Source of the DNA: Rhodococcus jostii NBRC 16295
Lineage (GTDB): Bacteria; Actinomycetota; Actinomycetes; Mycobacteriales; Mycobacteriaceae
Length of the DNA: 64,000 nt
Direction of reading: 5' to 3'
Assembly (NCBI RefSeq): GCF_001894825.1
Contig: NZ_BCWY01000023.1
Location: 58,583-122,582 of the forward strand
How positions within the stretch are numbered: the stretch's first letter is position 1; every line of letters begins with the position of its first letter. A program made the translations under genes and the position numbers. Below are positions 50,493-59,785 of the stretch, in pieces. The notes under the pieces were generated by a model. It was not told the DNA's origin and did no database searches. It saw nothing but the letters and a program-made list of their open reading frames with translations.

Positions 50493-51134
50493 ATGACCGC
50501 GACCGAGCACGACGACGTCACCGCGGCGCGCATGTCCAAATCTGAGGTGACCCGGGCTCGGATCATCGCCGCCGCGGGCAAGGTCCTCGCCGAGACCGGG
50601 TATCAGCACACGAGGTTATCTGCGATCGCAGCGGAGGCCGGCATGCAGACCGGCAGCCTCTACTACTACTTCGATTCCAAGGAGGCGCTGGTCGAGGAGG
50701 CTCTGGACGGCGGCGTCCGCGTGGCCCACGAACGAGTGCGACAGTCAGTCGCTGACCTGCCCGGCCCAGCCACTGCGGGAGAACGTCTGTTCGCCGCTAT
50801 TCGCGCGTTCGTGAAGGTGCGGCTCGAGATCGGCAGCATGTCGCCGGCACATATCCGCAGTTACCGGGACCTGCCCCAGGACATGCGTGAACGCTTGCGT
50901 CCGGAACTCGAGGCGTTCTCGTCCCTATGGGACCAGTTGGTGATCGCTGCTGTCGAGTCCGGCGAGATCCGTAAGGACATCGACCCGTTCGTCCTCCACC
51001 TTTTCGTCGTGCACACTTCCGAGCAGATCATCAAATGGCCCGATACGGTCCGGACATCCATCGCCCACACCACCGACGTGATGGTCCGGCTCATGACGAA
51101 CGGGCTGGAAGGACCACCGCACACGAAGCGGTAG
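50493..51134 (+). CDS. TetR/AcrR-family regulator
   Basis: 213 residues. HTH at about 12-60: SEVTRARIIAAAGKVLAETG, then YQHTRLSAIAAEAGMQTGSL and YYYFDSKEALVEEALDGG, the canonical TetR pattern. The C-terminal ligand domain is helical and of the KstR2/FadR-like length. GAGGAG precedes ATG 50493. It stands divergent from the nitronate monooxygenase side across a long gap and upstream of an alpha/beta hydrolase; either could be a target. Confidence 0.88.
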   Translation: MTATEHDDVTAARMSKSEVTRARIIAAAGKVLAETGYQHTRLSAIAAEAGMQTGSLYYYFDSKEALVEEALDGGVRVAHERVRQSVADLPGPATAGERLFAAIRAFVKVRLEIGSMSPAHIRSYRDLPQDMRERLRPELEAFSSLWDQLVIAAVESGEIRKDIDPFVLHLFVVHTSEQIIKWPDTVRTSIAHTTDVMVRLMTNGLEGPPHTKR

Positions 51135-51501
51135 CGGTAGCGGTCAGTGGTCGTCGAGCCGCCGCACGACGACTTGCCGATACAGCGGGGCCTCCCACGA
51201 CTCAAACCCCCGCAGTCACGCAGGACGCCGTCGAGTGCCCGCCAACCGCATCCGCCCCCAGCCCACCTCGCCAGGCGTTCGGGAGGGGCACCGGCGCAGG
51301 ATGGAGGACACGCAGTGCTTGTCGCAGGAGCACACCTTCCGGCAAGAGGGGGAAGGACCCTTCCCTGGACGAAACTTCCCCTGTTGAGCCGCTCGCGGCT
51401 GTGCAAGGCTCATTAGGTGGCCAGCCGAGATGCTTACGGCGCCCATCAATTGCACGCTGAGGTCCTCGAGAACTCGTTTGCACCCTCACCAGGAGATCAA
51501 G
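51135..51501. other. Intergenic region, nothing recognised
   Basis: 367 bp between the TetR and hydrolase genes. I see no gene with a supportable start or family pattern and no long dyad. The hydrolase ribosome site AGGAG is at its right end. Confidence 0.4.
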
Positions 51502-52422
51502 ATGAAAACAGACGTCAAGTTCCCAAGCAATGGGCTTATGCTCGCCGGGCAGCTTTACACCCCCGATGATGACGCCACGAGCGCGCGTCGTCCTGCGATC
51601 GTCGTGTCCCACCCCTTCGGTGGCGTGAAAGAACAGACCGCCGGCCTCTACGCCACCAAGTTGGCGGACGAGGGTTTCGTCGCATTGACCTTCGACGCCT
51701 CCTACCAGGGAGAGAGTGAAGGTGAGCCGCGCTTCCTCGAAAACCCCTTTGCCCGTGCCGAGGACATCAAGAGTGCCGTTACCTTTCTGACGACACGCGA
51801 CGAGGTCGATCCAGAGCGAATTGGCGCTCTCGGTATCTGTGCGTCTGGAGGCTACGTTCCGTACGCTGCCCAAACCGAGCATCGCATCAAGGCCGTAGCC
51901 ACCGTCAGCGGCGCCGATATGGGGGCGCTGTTCCGTGAGGGCCTCGGCGGGGGCCAGAGCGAAGACGTCATCCGTGGGATGCTCGACGAGGCAGGGATGG
52001 ACCGTACCGAGGAAGCCCTCGGAAAGGAGCCCCGTCTGCTGCGCGTCGTCCCTGAAACAGAAGAGGAGGCGGAGGGCATGCCAACTCTGTACCGAGAGGG
52101 ACGCGACTACTATCGGACCCCTCGCGCCCAGCATCCCAACTCCCCGAACTGGTGGGTCGCCCGAAGCGTCGATCAGATCGCTCAGTACTCCTCGTATGAC
52201 CTCATCCATCTCATTTCACCGCGCCCACTGCTGATGATTGCCGGCACGGAAGCCGATACCGCGTATTTCAGCCGCGAAGCGATCGAAAAGGCGAACGAGC
52301 CGAAAGAGTTGTACTGGATCGAAGGTGCCACCCATATCGACCTCTACGACAAGGAGGAATACGTGCCGGAGGTCGTGACGAAGCTGACCGGCTTCTTCCG
52401 AGAGAACCTCACGTCCAACTGA
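51502..52422 (+). CDS. Alpha/beta hydrolase with Cys-type nucleophile motif
   Basis: 306 residues. Core segments: RPAIVVSHPFGGVKEQTAGL (HPFGG oxyanion loop), FVALTFDASYQGESEGEPRF, the nucleophile elbow ALGICASGGYVPYAA (Cys113 at the GxCxSGG turn, as in dienelactone-hydrolase-like and YcjY-type enzymes, rather than GxSxG), and ATHIDLYDKEE with the catalytic His. The ATG at 51502 follows CAGGAGATCAAG. The physiological ester is unknown. Confidence 0.83.
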   Translation: MKTDVKFPSNGLMLAGQLYTPDDDATSARRPAIVVSHPFGGVKEQTAGLYATKLADEGFVALTFDASYQGESEGEPRFLENPFARAEDIKSAVTFLTTRDEVDPERIGALGICASGGYVPYAAQTEHRIKAVATVSGADMGALFREGLGGGQSEDVIRGMLDEAGMDRTEEALGKEPRLLRVVPETEEEAEGMPTLYREGRDYYRTPRAQHPNSPNWWVARSVDQIAQYSSYDLIHLISPRPLLMIAGTEADTAYFSREAIEKANEPKELYWIEGATHIDLYDKEEYVPEVVTKLTGFFRENLTSN

Positions 52423-52672
52423 GTCAGAGGGACGACAAGCGGACCTCCAGCCTTCGCTCCACGGACGGTAGCCGTACTGTGCAAACGGTACGGCGCCGTT
52501 GGGTCGGCTCTTGACTCCCTGACCATCGGAAATTGATATGGGTGTCGAACATTTGGTCGATCGTCTGCTCGTGTTGCCGGCCACAGGGCCACGTACTTCC
52601 GAGGTGCGTGTGCGTTCCAGGGGAGAAATTTGCCCTCCCAGGAACTGAACCGACAAGGAAAAATCGGAAACT

Positions 52673-53578
52673 ATGAACCCACGCCAGAGCACGGGTAGCG
52701 AGCTGGGCAGATTTCTGCGAGCCCGACGCGCCGAAGTCACCCCCGCCGATGTCGGCCTGCCCAGCACCGACCATCGCCGTGTCCCTGGTCTGCGACGGGA
52801 GGAAGTCGCCCAACTCGCCTCGATCAGCACCGACTACTACACCCGCATCGAACAAGGGCGCCTGTCCGGTGCGTCTGCCGCTTCACTGGATGCGATCGCC
52901 CAAGCTCTACGTTTGAGCCCGGATCAGACCAGCTACCTCCGTCAGCTTGCCAAGAAGCCCAACATCGCCCGGGGACGCAGATCCGCCGCTCAGCGTGTTC
53001 ATGCCCAGACCCGAGTTCTATTGGAAAACCTCACCAATGCCCCCGCGCTCGTCCTCGGACGCCACATGCAGATCCTGGCCTGGAACGCGCTCGCCGCAGC
53101 CCTCTATACCGACTTTTCCGCCCTGCCGTCCGCCGACCGCAATATGTTGCGCCTGACCTTTCTCGACCCGCGCATCCGGGATCTCTATGTGGACTGGGAA
53201 GACAGCGCTCGCGAGTGCGTGGCATTCATCCGCATGGACACCGCCCACGCGCCCACCGATCCTGATCTTCAGGCCCTGGTCGGGGAGCTGTCCGTCCACG
53301 ACAAGGACTTCAGTCGTTGGTGGGTCTCGCATAACGTCGCCCATAAGACCTTCGGCACCAAACGCTTCCGTCATCCGGTAGCCGGCGAGATCACTCTTGA
53401 TTGGCAGATGCTCACCTGCCCACACGACCCGCAACAATCCATCATGATCATGACCGCACCGCCTGGAAGCCGCTCACATCAGGCTCTCCGTTTCCTTGCT
53501 TCCTGGGCAACCGAACAGTCTCACGACATTCAGTCCGACCAACTCGACACGCGCGTCCAGAAAGAGCAACTCAGCTGA
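52673..53578 (+). CDS. XRE-family regulator with MmyB-like ligand domain
   Basis: 301 residues. HTH at about 10-75: ELGRFLRARRAEVTPADVGL, then VPGLRREEVAQLASISTDYY and TRIEQGRLSGASAASLDAIA, the sequence typical of MmyB-like proteins. The C-terminal PAS-like domain (about 110-270: NAPALVLGRHMQILAWNALA; VDWEDSARECVAFIRM; RWWVSHNVAHKTFGTKRFRH) binds fatty-acid-like ligands in known members. These regulators usually govern an adjacent oxidoreductase or hydrolase; the alpha/beta hydrolase upstream is the candidate. Confidence 0.88.
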   Translation: MNPRQSTGSELGRFLRARRAEVTPADVGLPSTDHRRVPGLRREEVAQLASISTDYYTRIEQGRLSGASAASLDAIAQALRLSPDQTSYLRQLAKKPNIARGRRSAAQRVHAQTRVLLENLTNAPALVLGRHMQILAWNALAAALYTDFSALPSADRNMLRLTFLDPRIRDLYVDWEDSARECVAFIRMDTAHAPTDPDLQALVGELSVHDKDFSRWWVSHNVAHKTFGTKRFRHPVAGEITLDWQMLTCPHDPQQSIMIMTAPPGSRSHQALRFLASWATEQSHDIQSDQLDTRVQKEQLS

Positions 53579-53792
53579 CCGGGCTCCTCGTCTTCCCGAC
53601 GGGCCGCATCGGCATCCCGATCGAAGGCTCCCCAGCTGGAGGCTGCCGGCCGGCTACACGGCACCCGTTGTGGCGCCTCCTCCCACGGTGTATCGGCCTC
53701 GTCGGGAGTCCTGTACAGACGATTCCACAGCGAGAGAGAGTGAAACTGGCGACCCGGTTCACAGTCGCACGGGCTGGTGGCACGATGCGAGC

Positions 53793-56102
53793 ATGACGGC
53801 GCGCGTTCCAGGAAACCTACCGGCAGAGGTCACGAGCTTCGTCGGCCGCCGCCGGGAGCTTGCCGAAGCAGGACAGCTCCTGCGGACCGCCCGCTTACTG
53901 ACCTTGGCTGGTCCCGGTGGGATCGGTAAGAGCCGTATGGCGCGTCAGATCGCTGTCGAGGCGCGTCGCTCGTTCCCCGATGGCGCGTGGTTGGTCGAGC
54001 TGGCCGATCTTGCCAACGGTGAGATGGCCCCGTCGGTCATCGGCTCCGCGCTCGGACTGTTCCATACCACGACCTCCCCAGTGACTGACCTTGTCGAGCA
54101 CTTCCAGGGCAAGCAGCTGCTGCTGATCGTCGACAACTGCGAACACATCGTCGACTCGGTCGCCGCGTTGCTCGGCACTCTCCTCACATCAGTGCCCACA
54201 CTCCGCATCCTGGCCACGAGCCGACAGGTGCTGGGCGTGGAGGGCGAAGTGGTGCTTCCTGTCCGCCCGCTGTCCACGCCTATGCCCGATCGGCCGATTG
54301 CCGCGGGTTCCGATGCCGTCACTCTTTTCGCCGAGCGTGCGACCACGGCGCTTCCCGGTTTCACGGTCGACGAGGACAACCGGGCACTCGTGACAGGGAT
54401 CTGCCAACGCCTCGACGGCGTTCCGTTGGCGATCGAACTCGCCGCGGCTCGCTTACGGGCCTACTCGCTGGAGGACATTCTCCGCCGCCTCGACGATTCG
54501 TTGCACGTGCTGGTGAGCACACTGCGCACCGCACCGGAGCGACACCGGACACTGGAATCGACCCTCGACTGGAGTTACCGCCTATGCTCGTCGGCCGAGC
54601 AAATCCTGTGGGCGCGACTGTCGGTGTTCGCGGACGGGTTCACCGTTGACGCCGCCGAGGAAGTCTGCGCCGGCGACAGCGTTCCCCGCCACGAGGTCTT
54701 CGACCTGATCGCAGGGCTCGTCGACAAGTCGATCGTGAGCAGGGACGGCGAGGCCCACGGGCGTGAGGCCCGGCTGCAAATGCTCGGGCTACTGCGCGGC
54801 TTCGGCGCCGAGCGGTTGCGCGAATCCGGTGAGGAACGAGCGGTGCGACTGTGCCACCGCAACTACTTCCGTGCGCTCGCACTCCGAGGTAGCACGGACT
54901 ACTTCAGCCCGCGTGAATTCGAGTGGTCGCGGCGGGTGCGCAGGGAACACGCGAACATCCGTGCCGCAGTGGAGTTCTGCCAAACCGAGTTGCACGACTT
55001 CACAGCAATTCTCGAGATAGCCGCTCCCCTCCAACTCTATCGAGTGGGAGCAAGTTTCGTCGTCGAGGAGCACCGGTGGCTCAACACAGCACTGGACCAT
55101 GATGTCGAAGCGAGCGAGATCAGAGCTCGCGCCCTGGCGGCGTGCAGCTATGCCGCATCGCTCATGGGCGACGGCGATGAAGGTGAGCAGCGGGCCATCG
55201 AGTCCGGCGCTCTGGCAAAACAGTTGGGCCTCGAGCAAGTCGTCGCGGACGCCGCCTGCAGCATCGCGCGAGCCAGCTTTTTCCGAGGTGACAGTGCTCG
55301 AACCTTCGAACTCGCACGAGAAGCCGCAGCTATTTGTCAGGAGGTCGGCAACGCCGCCGGGGCCTGTGACGCCCTGTACCGGGCGGCCGTCACAGCGTTC
55401 GGTATGGGCGATCATCGAGCATCCGAATACGCGGAGGCCTCGCTCGCACTGGCCACAGAGCACGGTTCACCATTCCGCATCGCGAGTGGCCTGTGGATTG
55501 CCGGGCTCCAGGACTGGCGGGACGGTAAGCAGGAAAGAGCGACTACACGGCTGCGTGAGGCCCTGACCCTCTACCATTCGGTCGGCTTCCTCGCCGGAAT
55601 CGCAATGTGTTGTGAGGCTTTGGCCGGGGCGGCCACATCCGAAGGGGACTATGAGCGGGCCGCCTGTCTGCGGGGCGCAGCCGATACGAGATGGCGTGGT
55701 TCTGCGGCCCCCTTCCCCCAGGCCGTCGTCCGCAGCCTCCACACCGAACCAGTCGACGACGCGATTCACCGAGCTCTGAGCGAAACACAGTACGAGGCTG
55801 CATTCGGTCGAGGCGCCGCATTTTCGGTCGAGGAGACGGTCGAGTACGCGGTCGCCGGCCGGAGCCAACCCTCAGCGCCGCGGGCCGCCTCAACCTCTGA
55901 ACCCGTTCAGCTCACCCGACGGGAGGCGGAGGTCGCCGAACTCGTTGCACGTGGGCTGAGCAACCGCGACATCGCCGTCAAACTGGTAATCGCACAACGG
56001 ACAGCGGAAGGTCACGTCGAACGCATCCTCAGCAAGCTCGGCTTCCGCTCACGTGCTCAGATCGCGGCGTGGGTGACCGAGCGGGGCCAGACCCAGAAGT
56101 GA
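53793..56102 (+). CDS. Large ATP-binding LuxR-family regulator
   Basis: 769 residues. ATPase domain about 12-300: FVGRRRELAEAGQLLR, Walker A GPGGIGKSRMA, Walker B LLLIVDNCEHIVDSV and sensor region ILATSRQVLGVEGE, of the NB-ARC/SWACOS type used by LAL/AfsR-like regulators. A long helical, TPR-like middle (about 350-680) follows. The last ~65 residues are the LuxR HTH: LTRREAEVAELVARGLSNRD, then IAVKLVIAQRTAEGHVERIL. It lies 71 bp before the CoA-transferase operon on the same strand and is its probable activator. Confidence 0.88.
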   Translation: MTARVPGNLPAEVTSFVGRRRELAEAGQLLRTARLLTLAGPGGIGKSRMARQIAVEARRSFPDGAWLVELADLANGEMAPSVIGSALGLFHTTTSPVTDLVEHFQGKQLLLIVDNCEHIVDSVAALLGTLLTSVPTLRILATSRQVLGVEGEVVLPVRPLSTPMPDRPIAAGSDAVTLFAERATTALPGFTVDEDNRALVTGICQRLDGVPLAIELAAARLRAYSLEDILRRLDDSLHVLVSTLRTAPERHRTLESTLDWSYRLCSSAEQILWARLSVFADGFTVDAAEEVCAGDSVPRHEVFDLIAGLVDKSIVSRDGEAHGREARLQMLGLLRGFGAERLRESGEERAVRLCHRNYFRALALRGSTDYFSPREFEWSRRVRREHANIRAAVEFCQTELHDFTAILEIAAPLQLYRVGASFVVEEHRWLNTALDHDVEASEIRARALAACSYAASLMGDGDEGEQRAIESGALAKQLGLEQVVADAACSIARASFFRGDSARTFELAREAAAICQEVGNAAGACDALYRAAVTAFGMGDHRASEYAEASLALATEHGSPFRIASGLWIAGLQDWRDGKQERATTRLREALTLYHSVGFLAGIAMCCEALAGAATSEGDYERAACLRGAADTRWRGSAAPFPQAVVRSLHTEPVDDAIHRALSETQYEAAFGRGAAFSVEETVEYAVAGRSQPSAPRAASTSEPVQLTRREAEVAELVARGLSNRDIAVKLVIAQRTAEGHVERILSKLGFRSRAQIAAWVTERGQTQK

Positions 56103-56179
56103 GCTCAAACCGGGTACAGGTACGTATTCAGGTATTTGCCCCCAAGTGATCGGAGTCTCATCGGCGCACGATAGTGCCC

Positions 56180-57511
56180 ATGAGCACTCGACAGCAGTGT
56201 CCGCGTGACCTGCAGGACCATCTCCACCCGCGCAGCACCGCCGCCGGCTTCACGGCACCCTGTGTTGACCTCCGTCAGGCGAATCCGATGGCGGACCTGC
56301 ACATGGCCGACTACCTCAGGCCCGGCGACACCGTGGTGATCGGTCAGGCAACCGCGGAACCTCCGGAACTGGTCGCTCGGCTGATCGAGGTGGCGCACCA
56401 GTGTGAGCGGCTGACCGCGGTGTGCGGCTACTCCCTCAGCGATGCATGGGCGAAGGTGACTACGGGTCGGCCGAGGGTTGTCGGATATGCGGCGCATGGT
56501 GCCTTGCGGCCGTTGGCAGCCAAGGGGCTCATGGAAGTCCTGCCATGTCACTACAGCCAACTCGAGCGGCACGTCGCCAGCGGGCGACTCCCGGTCGACG
56601 TCGTGCTGCTGCAACTACCGCCGGCCGATCCGGACGGGTACCACAGCTTGGGCGCCACCATGGACTACGTGGCTCTGGCGGCGCAGTCCGCCCGTGTCGT
56701 CCTCGTGGAGATCAACGAGAATCTGCCGTCGACACGGACGAAGTGGCGGCTGCACCGCACCCAGATCACGGCCTCGATCACCACCGACCGCCCCCTCGCG
56801 GGGACGCCGTCGCGTAGACCGTCAGCAGTCGAGCTGGCTCTTGCCCGCAACGTCGCCTCCCTCATCCCGGACGGCGCCACAATCCAGCTCGGAATCGGCG
56901 CGTTGGCCGACGCGATCGCAACCGAGCTCCGCGGCCACCAGCAATTGCGGGTGCGCTCGGGCCTGGTCGGCAACTGGCTACTGGACCTGCACAAGGCCGG
57001 CTCCCTGGACACCGCGGCAGGAGCGTGTGTGACGAGCATGGCTTTGGGTGATCCCGAGTTGTACTCGTTCATCCGCGACAGCGACGCGATCGAGCTGGTG
57101 CCGACGAGCGAGCTGCTTCCCGCGGCCGCGATGGCAGAGTGCAACCCCTACGTCGCGGTCAACTCGGCACTGGAGGTCGATCTCCTCGGCCAGGTCAACT
57201 CCGAGGTGATCAAGGGGCGCTACGTCGGTGCCGTGGGCGGCCAGGTGGACACGTTCCGTGCCACCCGGCTCGCCGAATCCGGTCTCGCGATCGTCGCGAT
57301 GGCGGCCACGAGCCCGTCCGGGGACACCAGCCAGATCGTCGGCAGGCTCAGTGGGCCGGTCACGTCGCTGCAGAGCGACATTGACCTCGTGGTAACGGAA
57401 TTCGGCATCGCCGATCTCCGTGCGACAACTCTCCGTGAGCGCGCGGAACGCCTCATCGCGGTTGCTGCACCGGAACACCGCGCAACGATGCGGGCGAGCT
57501 ACTCCTCCTGA
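56180..57511 (+). CDS. Acetyl-CoA hydrolase/transferase family protein
   Basis: 443 residues of the class I type found in 4-hydroxybutyrate and succinyl CoA-transferases. DYLRPGDTVVIGQATAEPPE resembles the N-terminal signature, VDVVLLQLPPADPDGYHSLG the middle, and ATIQLGIGALADAIATEL and NSALEVDLLGQVNSEVIKGR the C-terminal AcetylCoA_hyd_C region. It moves CoA between two acids. An in-frame GTG at 56174 precedes ATG 56180 by two codons; neither has a strong ribosome site. First gene of the catabolic cluster that reaches the window end. Confidence 0.87.
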   Translation: MSTRQQCPRDLQDHLHPRSTAAGFTAPCVDLRQANPMADLHMADYLRPGDTVVIGQATAEPPELVARLIEVAHQCERLTAVCGYSLSDAWAKVTTGRPRVVGYAAHGALRPLAAKGLMEVLPCHYSQLERHVASGRLPVDVVLLQLPPADPDGYHSLGATMDYVALAAQSARVVLVEINENLPSTRTKWRLHRTQITASITTDRPLAGTPSRRPSAVELALARNVASLIPDGATIQLGIGALADAIATELRGHQQLRVRSGLVGNWLLDLHKAGSLDTAAGACVTSMALGDPELYSFIRDSDAIELVPTSELLPAAAMAECNPYVAVNSALEVDLLGQVNSEVIKGRYVGAVGGQVDTFRATRLAESGLAIVAMAATSPSGDTSQIVGRLSGPVTSLQSDIDLVVTEFGIADLRATTLRERAERLIAVAAPEHRATMRASYSS

Positions 57512-57571
57512 AGCTGAAATCTATTGTCGCGGCATTGAAGTCGCGGCAACAATCTCGAAAGGCGAACATCT

Positions 57572-58357
57572 ATGAAGCAGAACGAGCTGGCAGGGAAAGC
57601 AGCCTTCATCAGCGGCGGCACGGGCGGCGTGGGGCTCGAGGCCGGCATCCGGCTGGCGCGCGCCGGTGCCAGCGTCACCGTGACCGGGCGCACCCCCGAA
57701 CGTGCTGAGGACGCACTAGCTCGACTGAAGGCGGTATCCGACGACGTCCACTTCGAGGCCGCCGACTCCGGAGACGCCGGCAGTATCGGCGCGGCCGTCG
57801 ACCGGGCCGCCGCACGGAGCGGTGGCGCTCTCGACATTGTCATCAGTGCGGGCGCGGAGGGGCAGCCCGGCGCGAAACCGTTCGCGGAGATGACCCCCGA
57901 GGAGATCCAGGCGGCGTTCAACTCGCGCCTGTACCCCCGGCTCTTCCCGGTCCATGCCGCGATTCCGGCACTGCGCGTCCGGGGTGGCTCGATCGTCATG
58001 CTCTCCACCGACGCCGCACGACACCCAACCCCCGGGGAATCGGTGATGGGCGCGGCAGGTGCCGCCTACATCCTGATGACCAAAGTGTTCGCCAAGGAGT
58101 TCGCCCGCTGGCAGATCCGGGTGAACAGCGTCGCCATGACGCTCACGTCCGGCACGCCGTCCTGGGATCGCATCTTCTCCAACCCGAACTTCCAGCAGAA
58201 GCTGTTCGCGAAGGCTGCCGAACGATTCCCGCAGGGGCGGCCGCCGACGGTCGACGAGGTCGCCGACGTGGTGGCGTTCCTGGTCTCCGGCGAAGCCGGA
58301 CAGATCAATGGGCAGACGGTAAGTGTCAACGGTGGGTTGTCCTTCGGCGGCTGGTGA
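57572..58357 (+). CDS. SDR-family oxidoreductase, atypical active site
   Basis: 261 residues. The dinucleotide fold is recognisable: AAFISGGTGGVGLEAGIRLA in place of TGxxxGIG, then LDIVISAGAEGQPG in place of NNAG. The late segment GEAGQINGQTVSVNGGLSFG is standard. The catalytic stretch reads ESVMGAAGAAYILMTKVFAK; aligning it with YxxxK places Met and Gly at the Tyr and Lys positions. So either the reaction differs from classical SDRs or the catalysis is lost. It follows the CoA-transferase by 60 bp, on the same strand. Confidence 0.83.
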   Translation: MKQNELAGKAAFISGGTGGVGLEAGIRLARAGASVTVTGRTPERAEDALARLKAVSDDVHFEAADSGDAGSIGAAVDRAAARSGGALDIVISAGAEGQPGAKPFAEMTPEEIQAAFNSRLYPRLFPVHAAIPALRVRGGSIVMLSTDAARHPTPGESVMGAAGAAYILMTKVFAKEFARWQIRVNSVAMTLTSGTPSWDRIFSNPNFQQKLFAKAAERFPQGRPPTVDEVADVVAFLVSGEAGQINGQTVSVNGGLSFGGW

Positions 58358-58450
58358 GGCCTGACAACCACTGCGAATCCAGCCCGGGACCGACCTGAGA
58401 CCGGCCTCGCGGTTCCTGCAACCGAACCACTTCACGACAAGGAGCTCGCG

Positions 58451-59728
58451 ATGTCGAAGAACAACGACCGGGCGAACGGTCCGGCCGGCGCCGGTGACAA
58501 CCTCCCGTTGACCGGTGTACGGGTTGTCGACCTGTCTCAGGTCGGGGCCGGTCCCTATGGCACTTCACTTCTCGGCGACCTCGGCGCCGATGTCATCAAG
58601 GTCGAACCCCTCGAAGGCGACAGCTTCCGGTATGTCGACAGCGCTTTCGGTGAGGGTGAGAGCGCCTACTTCTTCGGAGTCAATCGCAGCAAGCGATCCA
58701 TCGCGCTGGACCTGAAGAGCGAGCAGGGCTACGAAGTGCTGACCCGTCTGGTCCGCGACGCCGACGTCTTCGTCGTCGCGTTCCGGCCGGACGCCGTCGA
58801 GCGGATGGGCATCGATTACGACACCTTGCGTGGACTCAACGACCGCCTGATCTACTGCTCTATCACCGCTTTCGGAGAAACCGGGCCCCGCGCCCACCAG
58901 CCGGGTATGGACATCCTGGCGCAGGCACTGAGCGGGTTGATGGGCGTGACCGGGGAGGTCGGTGGAGGTCCGGTGAAGGTCGGGGTTCCGATCGCCGACT
59001 TCGTCGGATCCTTCCTCCTCGGCTTCGGCGTGTGCGCGGCGCTGCGGCTGCGTGACCGAACCGGTCACGGCGACAAGATCAGCATCAATCTGCTCGACGG
59101 TCAGGTGGCGACGTTCGCGAACTACATCACGGTGTACGACAAGACGAGGGTCCCGTTCCGCCCGCAGGGAGGGGGGCATCCGCAGCTCGTGCCATACCAG
59201 CCGTTCCTCGGTTCGGATCAGAAGTACTTCGTCCTGGCCTGCCTCAGCGACAAGTTCTGGCAGAAGCTGTTGCCGATGCTCGATGAGTACGGCGACTTCC
59301 GCGACCCGAAATACCGGACCAACACCGGGCGGATCGAGCACCGCGGAGAGTTGTGTGAACGGCTGCAGACCATCTTCGACAAACGCCCAGCCGATTCCTG
59401 GTTGATCGACCTCGAAGCCGCCGGGGTGCCATGTGGCCCGATTCACCGCCTCGAGGACGCACTCGAGGATCCGCAGGTCGTCGCGAACGACGCGGTGATC
59501 AGTCTTACCCACCCGACGCACGGGAGCTACCGCGCTCCCAACAACCCCATCCGATTTGCCCACGCCGACACAGGCCCACGCGGCTACGCACCCGATCTCG
59601 GCGAACACACCGACGAGGTCCTCCGCGAGATCGGATACAACGAGGACGACGTGCTCGCCCTGCATACGAATCGGGTTGTCCGCCGCGGACCAGCCACCGT
59701 GCTGAACGCGATCCCAAATATCTACTAG
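58451..59728 (+). CDS. CaiB/BaiF-type CoA-transferase
   Basis: 425 residues, class III CoA-transferase. Family motifs: GVRVVDLSQVGAGPYGTSLL, GDLGADVIKVEPLEGDSFRY, KRSIALDLKSEQGYEVLTRL and VFVVAFRPDAVERMGIDYDT; the active-site Asp is in PGMDILAQALSGLMG. It ends RGYAPDLGEHTDEVLREIGY. It probably transfers CoA to the acid substrate of this cluster. GACAAGGAG precedes ATG 58451. Confidence 0.9.
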   Translation: MSKNNDRANGPAGAGDNLPLTGVRVVDLSQVGAGPYGTSLLGDLGADVIKVEPLEGDSFRYVDSAFGEGESAYFFGVNRSKRSIALDLKSEQGYEVLTRLVRDADVFVVAFRPDAVERMGIDYDTLRGLNDRLIYCSITAFGETGPRAHQPGMDILAQALSGLMGVTGEVGGGPVKVGVPIADFVGSFLLGFGVCAALRLRDRTGHGDKISINLLDGQVATFANYITVYDKTRVPFRPQGGGHPQLVPYQPFLGSDQKYFVLACLSDKFWQKLLPMLDEYGDFRDPKYRTNTGRIEHRGELCERLQTIFDKRPADSWLIDLEAAGVPCGPIHRLEDALEDPQVVANDAVISLTHPTHGSYRAPNNPIRFAHADTGPRGYAPDLGEHTDEVLREIGYNEDDVLALHTNRVVRRGPATVLNAIPNIY

Positions 59729-59785
59729 TTACCGGTCCCGCCCACGGACGGGATTGAACAAGAATGCAGAAGGAGCACAACTGAC

